Shown piece by piece: positions 44,901 to 54,304 of a stretch of DNA of 64,000 nucleotides. The stretch lies in NCBI RefSeq assembly GCF_964204645.1, contig NC_134034.1:10659414-10723413 (forward strand). Direction: 5' to 3'. Origin of the DNA: Tubulanus polymorphus (lineage: Eukaryota > Nemertea > Palaeonemertea > Tubulaniformes > Tubulanidae). A program made the translations under genes and the position numbers. Within the stretch, counting starts at the first letter, position 1. Each line of letters opens with the position of its first letter. The notes beneath the pieces are model-generated. The model did not search any database. It was not told the DNA's origin and worked only from the letters and a program-made list of their open reading frames with translations.

Positions 44901-47828
44901 CGAATTAGTTACTATGTTATATCTGTTCGTTTAATTGAACACAAGTTTATTTTGTATCTGTAAATTTTGTGTTGTCCCTCTAACACGTGTAATGGGTTTG
45001 AGTGTAAATAAAATAAGGTTTAGAGGATCGAAGCACTAACGGATCCCCCCCCCCCCCGGTTCAACCAAAATTCAAATCCCCCGGTACAACCAAATTTGAA
45101 TCCCCCGGTACAACCGAATTCGTATCCCCCAGTTCAACCGAATTCGAATCCCCCCGGTTCAACCGAATTCGAATCCCCCAGTTCAACCGAATTTGCGCGA
45201 CGACGAATTAAGCTTACGTCGAAAAAACCGTGAAACCGCGCAACAAGTCGACGAAACTGAATTCGAAATTTTGAAACGCTACACCAGCTATCCGGTTTGG
45301 CTTTTCAACGGAGTTCGTTAACTTCGCTAATACCCGTGTTAAAGGAAATCGCTAACAAAGACCGCGTTCATTATCGGATGGGAATATTTTCGAGCCGAAA
45401 CCCGATTCAAGCCTATTAAGCTTTTAGGAATATAACGTTACTACTCATTGATTTCACCGGCGCGCGATGCGAATTTCAAAGCGATTTTAAACCGGCGCGA
45501 GCATTTAACACTCGCGCTAGCTCACGATATACGGTTACCTCAGGTATATAAAAGGATGCATCCCTTTGGGAAGGTACGCCTGGTAAACGGTATCAATGGC
45601 TTTACGTAGCGACGACGAGTCCACAAGACGATCTGAAAGAGAATGTGAGAAAGATAGAGAGGAGAGAAAGGGCAGAAGAGGGAGAGATGGAGGGAGAGAG
45701 AGGGAGCGAGGGAGAGGGGAAAGAGAAGAGGCGATGGAGAGGGAGGGACAGAGGGAGGGAGAGACAGAGGGAGGGAGAGACAGAGGGAGGGAGGGAGGGA
45801 CAGAGGGAGGGAGGGAGGGAGGGACAGAGGGAGGGGGGACAGAGGGAGGGAGGGAGAGGGGAAAGAGAAGAGGCCATGAAGAGAGGGAGGGACAGAGGGA
45901 GGGACAGAGGGAGGGAGGGACAGAGGGAGGGAGGGACAGAGGGAGAGAGGGAGGGACAGAGGGAGGGAAGGAGGGACAGAGGGAGGGACAGAGGGAACAG
46001 AGGGAGGGAAGACAGAGGGAGGGAGGGACAGAGGGAGGGAGGGAGGGAAGACAGAGGGAGGGACAGAGGGAGGGATTCTTGGTCTAGTGTGGCAGGGTTT
46101 CCTACCGTGGCGAATCCCAATGCCATCAGGTTCAAATCCATAATACCTAGTAACTAAAATTCAATCAAAGCTATATTTTACTACTCTTCAAAATTTGATA
46201 TTCAAAATGCTTTTTATATTCTAGAGTTTTCTAGCGGGTATTTTACGTCAGTATGCATCGGAAAGCTAACGGGGAAAAGGGGAGACGGGGAAAGAGGGGG
46301 AGAGGGGAGGATATTTGAAGTGTCTCGTATAGCGTATCGTTGACTAAATGACGACGGTATCTCGTGACAGTTTCAAGCGGTGATGTAGTGACTTTTAACT
46401 CGCGACGCGCGGCGCACGCCGTATAAATGGAAACCTACTAATGTTCGTTTCCGAGGTAATCGGACACGTTCGGTAATAATACTCATTGTCGATCAAGACC
46501 TGATTGAAAATGCACGGTTAGCGGCAGACGGATATTAAATACCTTCGCCGCCGCCACTGCCAAGGTCAAGTTTCATTCAATATTCATAAAAAAAATAAAT
46601 ATTCATATAAAACAGTTGAATTTATACGGGTCAGTATAGAAACATCGGGATCCAGTTCTAAGCTTAACCCTTTCAGTGCGTCTACACCGCAGTGCGGTGT
46701 ATAAATCAGTGATAGATTTTGCTAGTACACCGCAATGTTGTGTATTGATGTAATTAGTAATTATCTCTCTTGAAAAAAGGCAGCACTTGTCAAACATAGT
46801 GAAATACTAGTAACTAACGATACACTGCGCCGCGGTGTAGACGCACTATAGTGGTATTCCTGTTATTCAACACACTAGGATGGAATTGCTTAAAATTTTC
46901 AAATTATCTCCAGCACTATAGGGTATCAATTAGTCAGCAATGAAAGGGTTAAGACATTAACAAGTACATTTTTGAGATATATCTTAACTCGGAAATGGAA
47001 AACAAGTTACAAGTTACAAGTTAGTTTATTCATCATCATCAAATGACATGATCGTCGTTGAACACCGAAACAGTATAGACATATATACAATACCAGAACT
47101 AGAAAAAGTGCATGGGACAAGCACCGTACTGTATTTGACAGTTGATTGACAATATGGAGAGGGACAAGCAAGCTTTAACCCTTTCAGTGCTGACTAATTA
47201 ATACCCTATAGTGCTGGAGATAATTTGAAAATTCTGAAAAATTCCACCCTAGTGTGTTGAATAAGGGGAATAGCACTATAGTGCGTCTACACCGCGGCGC
47301 GGTGTATCGTTAGTTATTATTATTTTACTATGTTTGAGATAATTATCAATTACTAATTAAATAAATACACCGCAATGCGGTGTACGAGCAAAATCCATCA
47401 CAGATTTATACACCGCACTGCGGTGTAGACTCACTGAAAGGGTTAAAGCTTCGTACACAGCTACAAGTGCTAAGGTGAGGTGCCCCTGGTATCCAATCAA
47501 GTCCCCAGGTCTGAGTGCGCCTATTCTATTGGGTATTATCTGAAAACAGTTCAACGTTTAGTAGTCGTATCTACTTAAGTTCGAAATCCGGAAAAATGTC
47601 GTCGACCACCACACGACGATGACGACTGTGAAACGCGTTCCACGAGAACGTAATTTCGAAAGGATTACAATTCATAAACAATGCACGTAGATGTAAATTC
47701 GGACGAATTACTTACGATTTATAAACAGCAGAAATACGGATTTCTTTACGCCGTAGTTAGCGTTAGTGACGTTACCGGAAACCGTATAACCGATCTTCTC
47801 ATCAGTGCGATTTACGTCTAACAGCTCT
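38819..47828 (-). CDS. MLH1: DNA mismatch repair protein MLH1, C-terminal exons (5' partial)
   Basis: Ten exons align in order with animal MLH1 from about human residue 215 to the end: 47828-47716, 44551-44313, 43530-43371, 42591-42482, 42352-42244, 41627-41564, 41198-41055, 40970-40878, 40052-39930 and 38986-38819. Diagnostic segments are [16 protein letters not shown] and [16 protein letters not shown] (MutL ATPase/transducer), [41 protein letters not shown]-type and [12 protein letters not shown] (PMS2 dimerisation C-terminus). FERC is the conserved MLH1 terminus. MLH1 is the common partner of MutL heterodimers in mismatch repair and meiotic crossing-over. The N-terminal ATPase exons are not in the window, and one internal exon was not found (see findings). 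Confidence 0.93.
39040..39915 (+). repeat. 71-bp tandem array (about 12 units)
   Basis: Unit TCAGGGGGGACAGGAAATAT, TTTTCAGAGACTGTTGCTGA, CAATCAGAGATGGTTGACAG and CTCTGTGTGCG. Variants with TACTAGTACATCAGAGAC form sub-blocks. In the last MLH1 intron. Confidence 0.88.
39930..40052 (-). CDS. MLH1: MLH1 exon: [10 protein letters not shown] segment
   Basis: A 123-nt phase 0-0 exon encoding [20 protein letters not shown] and [10 protein letters not shown], aligning with VNW..EKECFESL..E.A.FY..R. The donor at 39929 lies about 15 bp from the end of a 71-bp tandem array. Confidence 0.93.
40358..40472. mobile_element. GGACCCAGTT foldback element
   Basis: Left AGGACCCAGTTTCACAGTTG and right AACTGTGGAACTGGGTCCTG, with inner arms GAGTTAACTCTG-like and TTTAACTCAAGAGTC. 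Its terminal arm is nearly identical to the core of the 39-bp satellite unit. Similar copies are at 16428-16520, 18896-18975, 20990-21100 and 43228-43295. Confidence 0.65.
40500..40618 (+). mobile_element. SINE/LINE tail fragment
   Basis: It contains GCGCAGTGAGCGAAG, then AATAGCGCTATATAAGAAC and (ATT/ATC)n, the same tail type as the SINE at 2618-2945. Only the last 100 bp or so is present. Confidence 0.6.
40878..40970 (-). CDS. MLH1: MLH1 exon: LLLDNYVP motif
   Basis: A 93-nt phase 0-0 exon encoding [20 protein letters not shown] and [11 protein letters not shown]. This is the conserved LP-LLLDNY.P.LEGLP core of the MLH1 dimerisation domain. Acceptor ATTTTCAG, donor GTAAGA. Confidence 0.95.
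41055..41198 (-). CDS. MLH1: MLH1 exon: [11 protein letters not shown] motif
   Basis: A 144-nt exon encoding [40 protein letters not shown] and YFSLEIDK. Only GAG then TTAGCC serves as an in-frame acceptor. That leaves out the short block (EPAPLFD in vertebrates) between LRLS and this point. Either the block is deleted, or it is in an unrecognised micro-exon, or the true border differs. The donor is GTGACG at 41054. Confidence 0.88.
41225..41445 (-). repeat. 39-bp satellite family, MLH1-intron array 1
   Basis: Five to six diverged units of the 39-bp repeat next to the MLH1 [11 protein letters not shown] exon. The array begins about 30 bp upstream of that exon's acceptor, so it may have disturbed the splice region. 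Confidence 0.8.
41564..41627 (-). CDS. MLH1: MLH1 exon: ELFYQIL motif
   Basis: A 64-nt exon encoding [20 protein letters not shown] followed by LS, matching EELFYQIL...F.NFG.LRLS. The donor is GTAAGT, phase 0. It lies between two 39-bp satellite arrays in the flanking introns. Confidence 0.93.
41725..42205 (-). repeat. 39-bp satellite family, MLH1-intron array 2
   Basis: About 12 units of CACACAACTGTGGAACTGG and ATCCAGAGTCAAATTAAACC, ending about 40 bp from the next MLH1 exon. Confidence 0.85.
42244..42352 (-). CDS. MLH1: MLH1 exon: C-terminal domain, FVGCVN motif
   Basis: A 109-nt exon encoding [20 protein letters not shown] and [16 protein letters not shown], very close to the family's [17 protein letters not shown]. 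Phase 1 in, phase 2 out, joining the S-K-E-L-F-Y-Q exon. Donor GTGAGA. Confidence 0.95.
42482..42591 (-). CDS. MLH1: MLH1 exon: linker to C-terminal domain
   Basis: A 110-nt exon, phase 2 in and phase 1 out, encoding a Ser/Thr stretch and then [20 protein letters not shown]. This aligns with the INLTSVLSLQEEI block that opens the C-terminal domain. Acceptor TTGTCAAG; donor GTACTG is weak, but the frame is right on both sides. Confidence 0.87.
43371..43530 (-). CDS. MLH1: MLH1 exon: linker with the YAHQMVRTD motif
   Basis: A 160-nt exon encoding [20 protein letters not shown] followed by a polar linker. The [16 protein letters not shown] block is a conserved island in the MLH1 linker. It is entered in phase 1 and left in phase 2. 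Acceptor TTTTTTCCAG, donor GTAAAC. Confidence 0.93.
43682..44175 (+). mobile_element. piggyBac-like MITE, copy 8, with insertion
   Basis: TTAA then CCCTTTCAGTGCATC at the left and CTGAAAGGGCTAAG at the right. The copy is rearranged internally (a partial duplication near 43790-43880) and carries a foldback element at 44016-44152. In an MLH1 intron. Confidence 0.7.
44016..44152. mobile_element. Foldback element with GGGCCCAGTTTCAC ends
   Basis: Ends GGGCCCAGTTTCACGAAAAA and inverse TTTTTATGTGAAACTGGGGG. The interior matches sequence at about 7550-7615. Nested in MITE copy 8. Confidence 0.6.
44313..44551 (-). CDS. MLH1: MLH1 exon: end of the ATPase/transducer domain
   Basis: A 239-nt exon encoding [40 protein letters not shown] and FVQALLPG, followed by the start of the disordered linker. 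[12 protein letters not shown] is among the most conserved MutL signatures. It is entered in phase 2, whereas the exon upstream in this window (47716) is left in phase 1, so an exon of length 3n+1 is missing between them. Confidence 0.95.
45045..45195 (+). repeat. Short array of about 24 bp (CCCCGGTTCAACCGAATTCG)
   Basis: Six units after a poly(C) run, in the large MLH1 intron. Confidence 0.75.
45543..45600 (+). promoter_or_regulatory. TATA-box-like sequence upstream of the GA tract
   Basis: TATATAAAAGG at about 45545-45555 is a textbook TATA box on the plus strand, with an ATG at 45596. The frame that follows quickly enters the GA microsatellite, so a protein is doubtful. It could drive an antisense or repeat-derived transcript within the MLH1 intron. 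Confidence 0.3.
45650..46075 (+). repeat. GA-rich GGGAGGGACAGA microsatellite
   Basis: A purine-only strand of about 425 bp. It gives long spurious frames on both strands (Arg/Glu/Gly-rich, or Leu/Ser/Pro-rich). Confidence 0.9.
46668..46948 (+). mobile_element. piggyBac-like MITE, copy 9 (intact)
   Basis: 281 bp with TTAA on both sides, same internal palindromes as copies 3 and 7. In the large MLH1 intron. Confidence 0.8.
47179..47442 (-). mobile_element. piggyBac-like MITE, copy 10
   Basis: Inverted relative to copy 9, about 230 bp away. TTAA at both ends (47175-47178 and 47443-47446). Confidence 0.8.
47716..47828 (-). CDS. MLH1: MLH1 exon: MutL transducer region
   Basis: A 113-nt exon, entered in phase 2 and left in phase 1. 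It encodes [20 protein letters not shown] and [18 protein letters not shown], the strands before the conserved R-L-V-E segment. The acceptor TTTTTACAG is at 47829 and the donor GTAAGT at 47715-47710. No further upstream exon was recognised between 47.9 and 64 kb. Confidence 0.9.
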
Positions 47829-47892
47829 CTGTAAAAATATCGAGAAAACTGCGGTCAGTTTAGGATATACGAGCGGATATAGAACCCTTACC

Positions 47893-49590
47893 AAAACACA
47901 CACAACTGTGGAACTGGATCCAGAGTCAAATTAAACCCACACAACTGTGAAACTGGATCCAGAGTCAAATTAAACCCACACAACTGTGAAACTGGATCCA
48001 GAGTCAAATTAAACCCACACAACTGTGAAACTGGATCCAGAGTCAAATTAAACACACACAACTGTGAAACTGGATCCAGAGTCAAATTAAACACACACAA
48101 CTGTGGAACTGGATCAAGAGCCAAATTAAACCCACACAACTGTGAAACTGGATCCAGAGTCAAATTAAACACACACAACTGTGGAACTGGATCCACAGTC
48201 AAATTAAACCCACACAACTGTGAAACTGGATCCAGAGTCAAATTAAACCCACACAACTGTGAAACTGGATCCAGAGTCAAATTAAACCCACACAACTGTG
48301 AAACTGGATCCAGAGTCAAATTAAACACACACAACTGTGGAACTGGATCCACAGTCAAATTAAACCCACACAACTGTTAAACTGGGTTCATAGTCAAATC
48401 AAACCTTAACAACTGTGAAACTGGATCCAGAGTCAAATTAAACCCACACAACTGTGAAACTGGATCCAGAGTCAAATTAAACACACACAACTGTGGAACT
48501 GGATCCACAGTCAAATTAAACCCACACAACTGTTAAACTGGGTTCATAGTCAAATCAAACCTTAACAACTGTGAAACTGGATCCAGAGTCAAATCAAACC
48601 CTAACAACTGTGGAACTGGATCCAGAGTCAAATCAAACCCTAACAACTGTGGAACTGGATCCAGAGTCAAATTAAACCCTAACAACTGTGGAACTGGGTT
48701 CAGAGTCAAATTAAACCCTAACAACTGTGGAACTGGATCCAGAGTTATATTAAACCCACATAACTGTGGAACTGAGTTCAGAATCAAATTAAACCCTAAC
48801 AACTGTGGAACTGGATCCAGAGTTGTATTAAACCCACACAACTGTGGAACTGGATCCAGAGTCAAATTAAACACACACAACTGTGAAACTGGATCCAGAG
48901 TCAAATTAAACACACACAACTGTGGAACTGGATCCAGAGTCAAATTAAACCCACACAACTGTGAAACTGGATCCAGAGTCAAATTAAACCCACACAACTG
49001 TGAAACTGGATCCAGAGTCAAATTAAACACACACAACTGTGGAACTGGATCCACAGTCAAATTAAACCCACACAACTGTTAAACTGGGTTCATAGTCAAA
49101 TCAAACCTTAACAACTGTGAAAATGGATCCAGAGTCAAATTAAACCCACACAACTGTGAAACTGGATCCAGAGTCAAATTAAACACACACAACTGTGGAA
49201 CTGGATCCACAGTCAAATTAAACCCACACAACTGTTAAACTGGGTTCATAGTCAAATCAAACCTTAACAACTGTGAAACTGGATCCAGAGTCAAATCAAA
49301 CCCTAACAACTGTGGAACTGGATCCAGAGTCAAATCAAACCCTAACAACTGTGGAACTGGATCCAGAGTCAAATTAAACCCTAACAACTGTGGAACTGGG
49401 TTCAGAGTCAAATTAAACCCTAACAATTGTGGAACTGGATCCAGAGTTATATTAAACCCACATAACTGTGGAACTGGGTTCAGAATCAAATTAAACCCTA
49501 ACAACTGTGGAACTGGATCCAGAGTTGTATTAAACCCACACAACTGTGGAACTGGACCAAGAGTTATATTAAACACGCACAATGCAACCA
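47893..49590 (-). repeat. 39-bp satellite, main array with 702-bp higher-order repeat
   Basis: About 43 units with strict 39-bp spacing over 1.7 kb. The rare variant TGTTAAACTGGGTTCATAG recurs at 48375, 48531, 49077 and 49233. The spacings are 156, 546 and 156, so the higher-order period is 702 bp (18 units). Because 39 is divisible by three, the array shows a 13-residue periodic open frame; it is not a gene. Confidence 0.9.
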
Positions 49591-50194
49591 GCTCATAGCG
49601 TAAAACTTATAACAATTACGCGGAAAGTTTTAATCCGATCCGAGCTCGTAATCCCTGATGACATTTTCAATAGAAAACATGAAAGGCAAAAACTGTAATT
49701 CTGCCAGACAGGAGAATAATGACACTTTTAGCGACTTAGACAAGTTAACAACAACTGAACAGGGACGGAGCACACAGGGAAATAAGATCGCAGTTGAGGG
49801 ATTGCCGACGCGTGGCGTTTTTTTCATTTTACTTTTCGAGTTTACGATTACCGTTTACACTTTCCCCGGTGAGTGAGCGCCGCTGTTGTGTGTTACTATA
49901 CCGACAACACGGGCAGGATTTAAAGTTTGTTTTTTTTATTTCAATTGTTCGTGAAGTGAACGCACGACGTGCAAAGGATGAAAAGAAGTTTGTGTCTAGT
50001 TTCGAATGCGCGCGAACAAGATAACCTGATACACGCCCGCGAACAAGAAAATTTGACGAAAACTTCAAAATCTCTTAAGAATTTAGGAATTATTATTATC
50101 AACCCATTTTCATAAAGCCCTCCCGCAAGACGGGTGCACCCATAAATACTAATATAATACAACGTCGTAACTATGCATCACAAATGATTATTTG

Positions 50195-50945
50195 ACCTTC
50201 TGAGCAAAGATGTCTGCTTCAATAATTCCCCCTATGACGTCATCGAACCATGAATTACAATTAACGATCTGTGGATCCTTCAGAGCAAAGATGTCCGCTT
50301 CCATAATTCCCCCTATGACATCATTAAATCATTACAACTAACGATCTGTGGATCCTTCAGAGCAAAGATGTCCGCTTCCATAATTCCCCCTATGACATCA
50401 TCGAACCATGAATTACAATTAACGATCTGTGGATCCTCCTGAGCAAAGATGTCCGCTTCCATAATTCCCCCTATGACATCATCGAACCATGAATTACAAT
50501 TAACGATCAGTGGATCCTTCAGAGCAAAGATGTATGCTTCCATAATTCCCCCTATGACATCATCGAACCATGAATTACAATTAACGATCAGTGGATCCTT
50601 CAGAGCAAAGATGTCCGCTTCCATAATTCCCCCTATGACATCATCGAACCATGAATTACAATTAACGATCAGTGGATCCTTCAGAGCAAAGATGTCCGCT
50701 TCCATAATTCCCCCTATGACATCATCGAACCATGAATTACAATTAACGATCTGTGGATCCTTCAGAGCAAAGATGTCCGCTTCCATAATTCCCCCTATGA
50801 CATCATCGAACCATGAATTACAATTAACGATCTGTGGATCCTTCTGAGCAAAGATGTCCACTTCCATAATTCCCCTTATGACATCATCGAACCATGAATT
50901 ACAATTAACGATCTGTGGATTCTCCTGAGCAAAGATGTCCACTCC
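50195..50945 (+). repeat. 81-bp tandem array (about 9 units)
   Basis: The unit includes GCAAAGATGTCCGCTTCCAT, AATTCCCCCTATGACATCAT and AACGATCTGTGGATCCTTC. Because 81 is a multiple of three, both strands show 27-residue periodic open frames; there is no sign of a real gene. The central part is the inverse of the dispersed GATGATGTCATAGGGG motif. Confidence 0.85.
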
Positions 50946-51269
50946 CAAAAATCTGTCTAACTATCGGACGAATAATTTGATGTTTAAACCCTTATCGAGT
51001 GGTAAAGACATGCGCTTTCATGATCTAAACTACGACACACTATTGGCAGATGGATTACGTAGTTCGAATAAATGCCACCGCATGGCAGCACGCGCAAAAT
51101 ATAACGGAAAGTTTCCAGTGTGGGAAAACTCAAAACAGCAGCAGAGAGAGAGAGAGATAGAGAGAGGGAGAGAGATAGAGAGCAACACCAGAACCGCCTT
51201 AGAAAGATGCTCTCATTATCCGTCTAAATAAATAGGATTAAAAGATACTAAAATCGAATCAGCGAGAAT

Positions 51270-51700
51270 TTAGCGACGTCTGCTCCGGCGCGGAACGTAT
51301 AATAACTTTCATCATCCGTCAGACGGACCGAGTTTCTAACGATTTCGCGTCGTCGTTCGGCGCGCGCCGTCGTTAAAACCGATTAAAGTCGTTAAATTTT
51401 TTAATCCGTCCTCGTCGTCCGACCGGTTATTAATCAGATTTATACGAAAAAGGAATCGAAATGTCATTTGCTCGCGACGACGACGCCGAAATCGAGACTT
51501 CGATCGGATCGAACGACCGAAATCCGAAATAACGGACGGCGATTTGGTTTTTCTCGAAATCTGCGCGGTTTTTAAAAACGGACCGATCGCTGCGCGAGCG
51601 CGCAAACGAGTTTCGGGTTTTCGCAGACCGGATAAAAAAGCGACAGTGAAAGTTATACGTGATCTACGCGGTGTGATGAATACCAAGGTAGGAAATGATT
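51270..51700. other. CpG-rich segment, function unknown
   Basis: Locally CpG-rich, with plus-strand frames open from about 51345 to 51715 and a donor-like AAG then GTAGGA at 51690. The plus frame has no start until four codons before the donor. It may be a CpG-rich regulatory region or the 5' UTR exon of an unseen plus-strand gene. Confidence 0.3.
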
Positions 51701-51809
51701 TTACTTTCTTTTGTTGATGAATAAGCGCAACAATGAGGGAAATTGCATTTATGCGATGAACAGTGTTTTATGTTGGGTGTGGAACTAGTATTTTACGTTA
51801 AGCGCAATG

Positions 51810-51893
51810 AGTCTTTTTTTTTTTAGAAAATAGCGCTATATGAAAGCATATCTTATTTTCATTATCATCATTATTATTATTATTATTAACCCA
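51810..51893 (+). mobile_element. SINE/LINE tail fragment
   Basis: AAAATAGCGCTATATGAAAG followed by a (CATT/ATT)n tail. It matches the 3' ends at 2900 and 40560. The upstream part is not recognisable. Confidence 0.5.
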
Positions 51894-51904
51894 ATTTTCT
51901 TAGT

Positions 51905-52290
51905 ACTAGACGGTGAGTTTTCAGACCAAACTAGAAGTTGAATTTTCAGACTGGACTAGACATTGAATTTTCAGACTGGACTAGACATTGAATTTTCAGA
52001 CTGGACTAGACATTGAATTTTCAGACTGGACTAGACATTGAATTTTCAGACTGGACTAGACATTGAATTTTCAGACTGGACTAGACATTGAATTTTCAGA
52101 CTGGACTAGACATTGTATTTTCAGACTGGACTAGACATTGTATTTTCAGACTGGACTAGACATTGAATTTTCAGACTGGACTAGACATTGTATTTTCAGA
52201 CTGGACTAGACATTGAATTTTCAGACTGGACTAGACATTGTATTTTCAGACTGGACTAGACATTGAATTTTCAGACTGGACTAGACATTG
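51905..52290 (+). repeat. 25-bp minisatellite (about 15 units)
   Basis: Unit ACTGGACTAGACATTGAATT plus TTCAG, very homogeneous, with a T/A variant (TTGTATTTTC) in some units. It starts just after a SINE/LINE tail. Confidence 0.9.
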
Positions 52291-52439
52291 GTGTGTCTAT
52301 CTGTGAAGTAAAATTTCACCACAATTTGACATCTAAAATGGTCGTTTAATTGAAAACGAACTAGAAATAATCCTGATTTCGAGAGTAATTCGATATTTCT
52401 GGTAGTTGTAGAGCTCTTTAGAATAGTAGAAACTACTCT

Positions 52440-52870
52440 CAAATACAAGTGGCAGTGAGGTCTAATTCTAGTTCTAAGGTAAATTCTAATTTTAAGAGTT
52501 CTAGAGTTAATTCTAATTTCAAGAATTCTACAGTTTATTTTAATTTCAAGAGTTCTAAGGTAAATTCTTATTTTAACAGTTCAAAGGTAAATTCTAATTT
52601 CAAGAGTTCAAGTTAATTTTAATTTCAAATGTTCTACGGTGAATTTTAATCTTAAGAGTTCTACAGTTTATTTCAATTTCAAGAGTTCTAAGGTAAATTC
52701 AAATTTTAAGAGTTCAAAGGTAAATTCTAATTTTAAGATTTAATCTTAAGATTTCTACAGTTAATTCCAATTTTAAGAGTTCTAGAGTTAATTCTAACTT
52801 TAAGAGTTCTAGAGTTAATTTCAATTTCAAGAGCTCTAAGGTAAATTCTGATTTTGAGCGTTCTAGGCTA
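52440..52870 (+). repeat. Degenerate array of about 30 bp (AGAGTTCTAAGGTAAATTC)
   Basis: About 14 diverged units alternating TAATTTCAAGAGTTCTA and GGTAAATTC or AGTTAATTC. Confidence 0.75.
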
Positions 52871-53489
52871 CAGTAATTTCTAAATCATTTTCAGAGGTAA
52901 TTGGAGAAATTTCTAGAATTCAACCTCAACCGCAAATTCAAATTCATAAACAAAATCCTTCGTCGATTGCCGCAGCAGGCATCGGAGGATCTACATTAAA
53001 ATGACGTTTATTTCAATTTGAAAAATGATCATTCATTTCAAACAATTCGCGCACGACATTAAGGCGCGACAGAAAAATTCTATTCCAATATGATATTGTA
53101 TTTATTGACCCCTGCCTGCGCGATCAATCGAAACAATATTTCCCCGAAAAAAAAAATTAAAACCCGACAAACGAAGATTAATCGTCGTAAAAAATCCTGG
53201 AAATTTGTTTTCCCGATGACGATTAATTATTGTTTGACGACAAACAACCGCGATCGCGCGATCATCATCGGCGGGATTCGAAAAATTAATCGCGCGCGCG
53301 AGATGCGACGTCGCCGAATTAAGATTGATCGATGTTTTTGAATATACGTTGGGTGTGTTCGTGTACATAGACACATACTTCAGTTAAAAATGGAATCGCC
53401 GCTGAATAATCGCGCGGTGATTTTTAATTTTGGTTAAGTTATTGTTGTCGCGAAACGATCATCGACGCAGAGACTGATAAATGCTGGTT

Positions 53490-53785
53490 GAAATTAATGG
53501 TTGACAGCTCTTTGTGCGTCAGAGGGGACAGTTAAGTATTTTCAGAGGCTGTTCCTAATAATCAGGGATGATTGACAGCTCTTTGTGCGTCAGAGGGGAC
53601 AGTAAAGTATTTTCAGAGACTGTTGCTGACATTCAGGGATGGTTGACAGCTCTGTGTGTGTCAGGGGGGACAGTAAACTATTTTCAGAGACTGTTCCTAA
53701 CAATCGGTGATGCTTGACAGCTCTTTGAGCATCAGGGGGGACAGTAAAGTTTTTTCAGACACTGTTGCTGACAATCAGGAATACA
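53490..53785 (+). repeat. 71-bp tandem array, second locus
   Basis: About four units of the same 71-bp repeat (ATGGTTGACAGCTCTTTGTG, GGGGACAGTTAAGTATTTTC), some 14 kb from the first array and in the same orientation. Confidence 0.8.
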
Positions 53786-54304
53786 CGCCAAAGACTACAT
53801 TTTTTCTGACAATCAATTCTTACTAGATTACAACATTTTCCAGCTCAGTCGGCGCGACAGTGGCCCACTTTTACCGGTAAAAATCTATTTCTAATCCTTC
53901 GACAGTTTTGCCGTAAATTCCTCTCGCTGATTGGGAGTTTTGTTCATCAAGCGCGCGCGCAGGGGATAAACCATCGTCACATCAGACAACTGTGAGTTAC
54001 ATTCACAATTAACCCATCGCTGAACTCATCGAAAACGTCAATCGCGATAATTCAACGCATGGCGCGACTGAGGGCAGACGGCGAATATGGCCGCCATCGG
54101 CGATCATGTCCGACCAATTCCATTCCCTTGTCGTCGTAATCAACGATAATAATGAATGAACAAACAATCCATGAGCGAATAATTTCCTGACAAATTGAAT
54201 AAATCGACACTTGCAGTTTAGAGAGATCGGTACTGATCGATCGTGTGCTTCGACTCTTGAAGTAATGCATACAATAGACTCTCAAGACTGTCAATGTTAG
54301 CAAA

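Noticed and set aside
45596-46141. Arg/Glu/Gly-rich and Leu/Ser/Pro-rich frames in the GA tract
   Set aside because: Low-complexity purine/pyrimidine repeat open in several frames on both strands.
47357-47554. Candidate for the missing MLH1 exon
   Set aside because: The frame lies partly in MITE copy 10 and its sequence does not match the expected transducer segment.
47888-49582. Long minus-strand frames with 13-residue periodicity
   Set aside because: The 39-bp satellite unit is a multiple of three and lacks stops in one frame. No start, splice or domain support.
50313-50948. 211-residue frame in the 81-bp array
   Set aside because: Tandem-repeat artefact; the opposite strand is also open with the same period.
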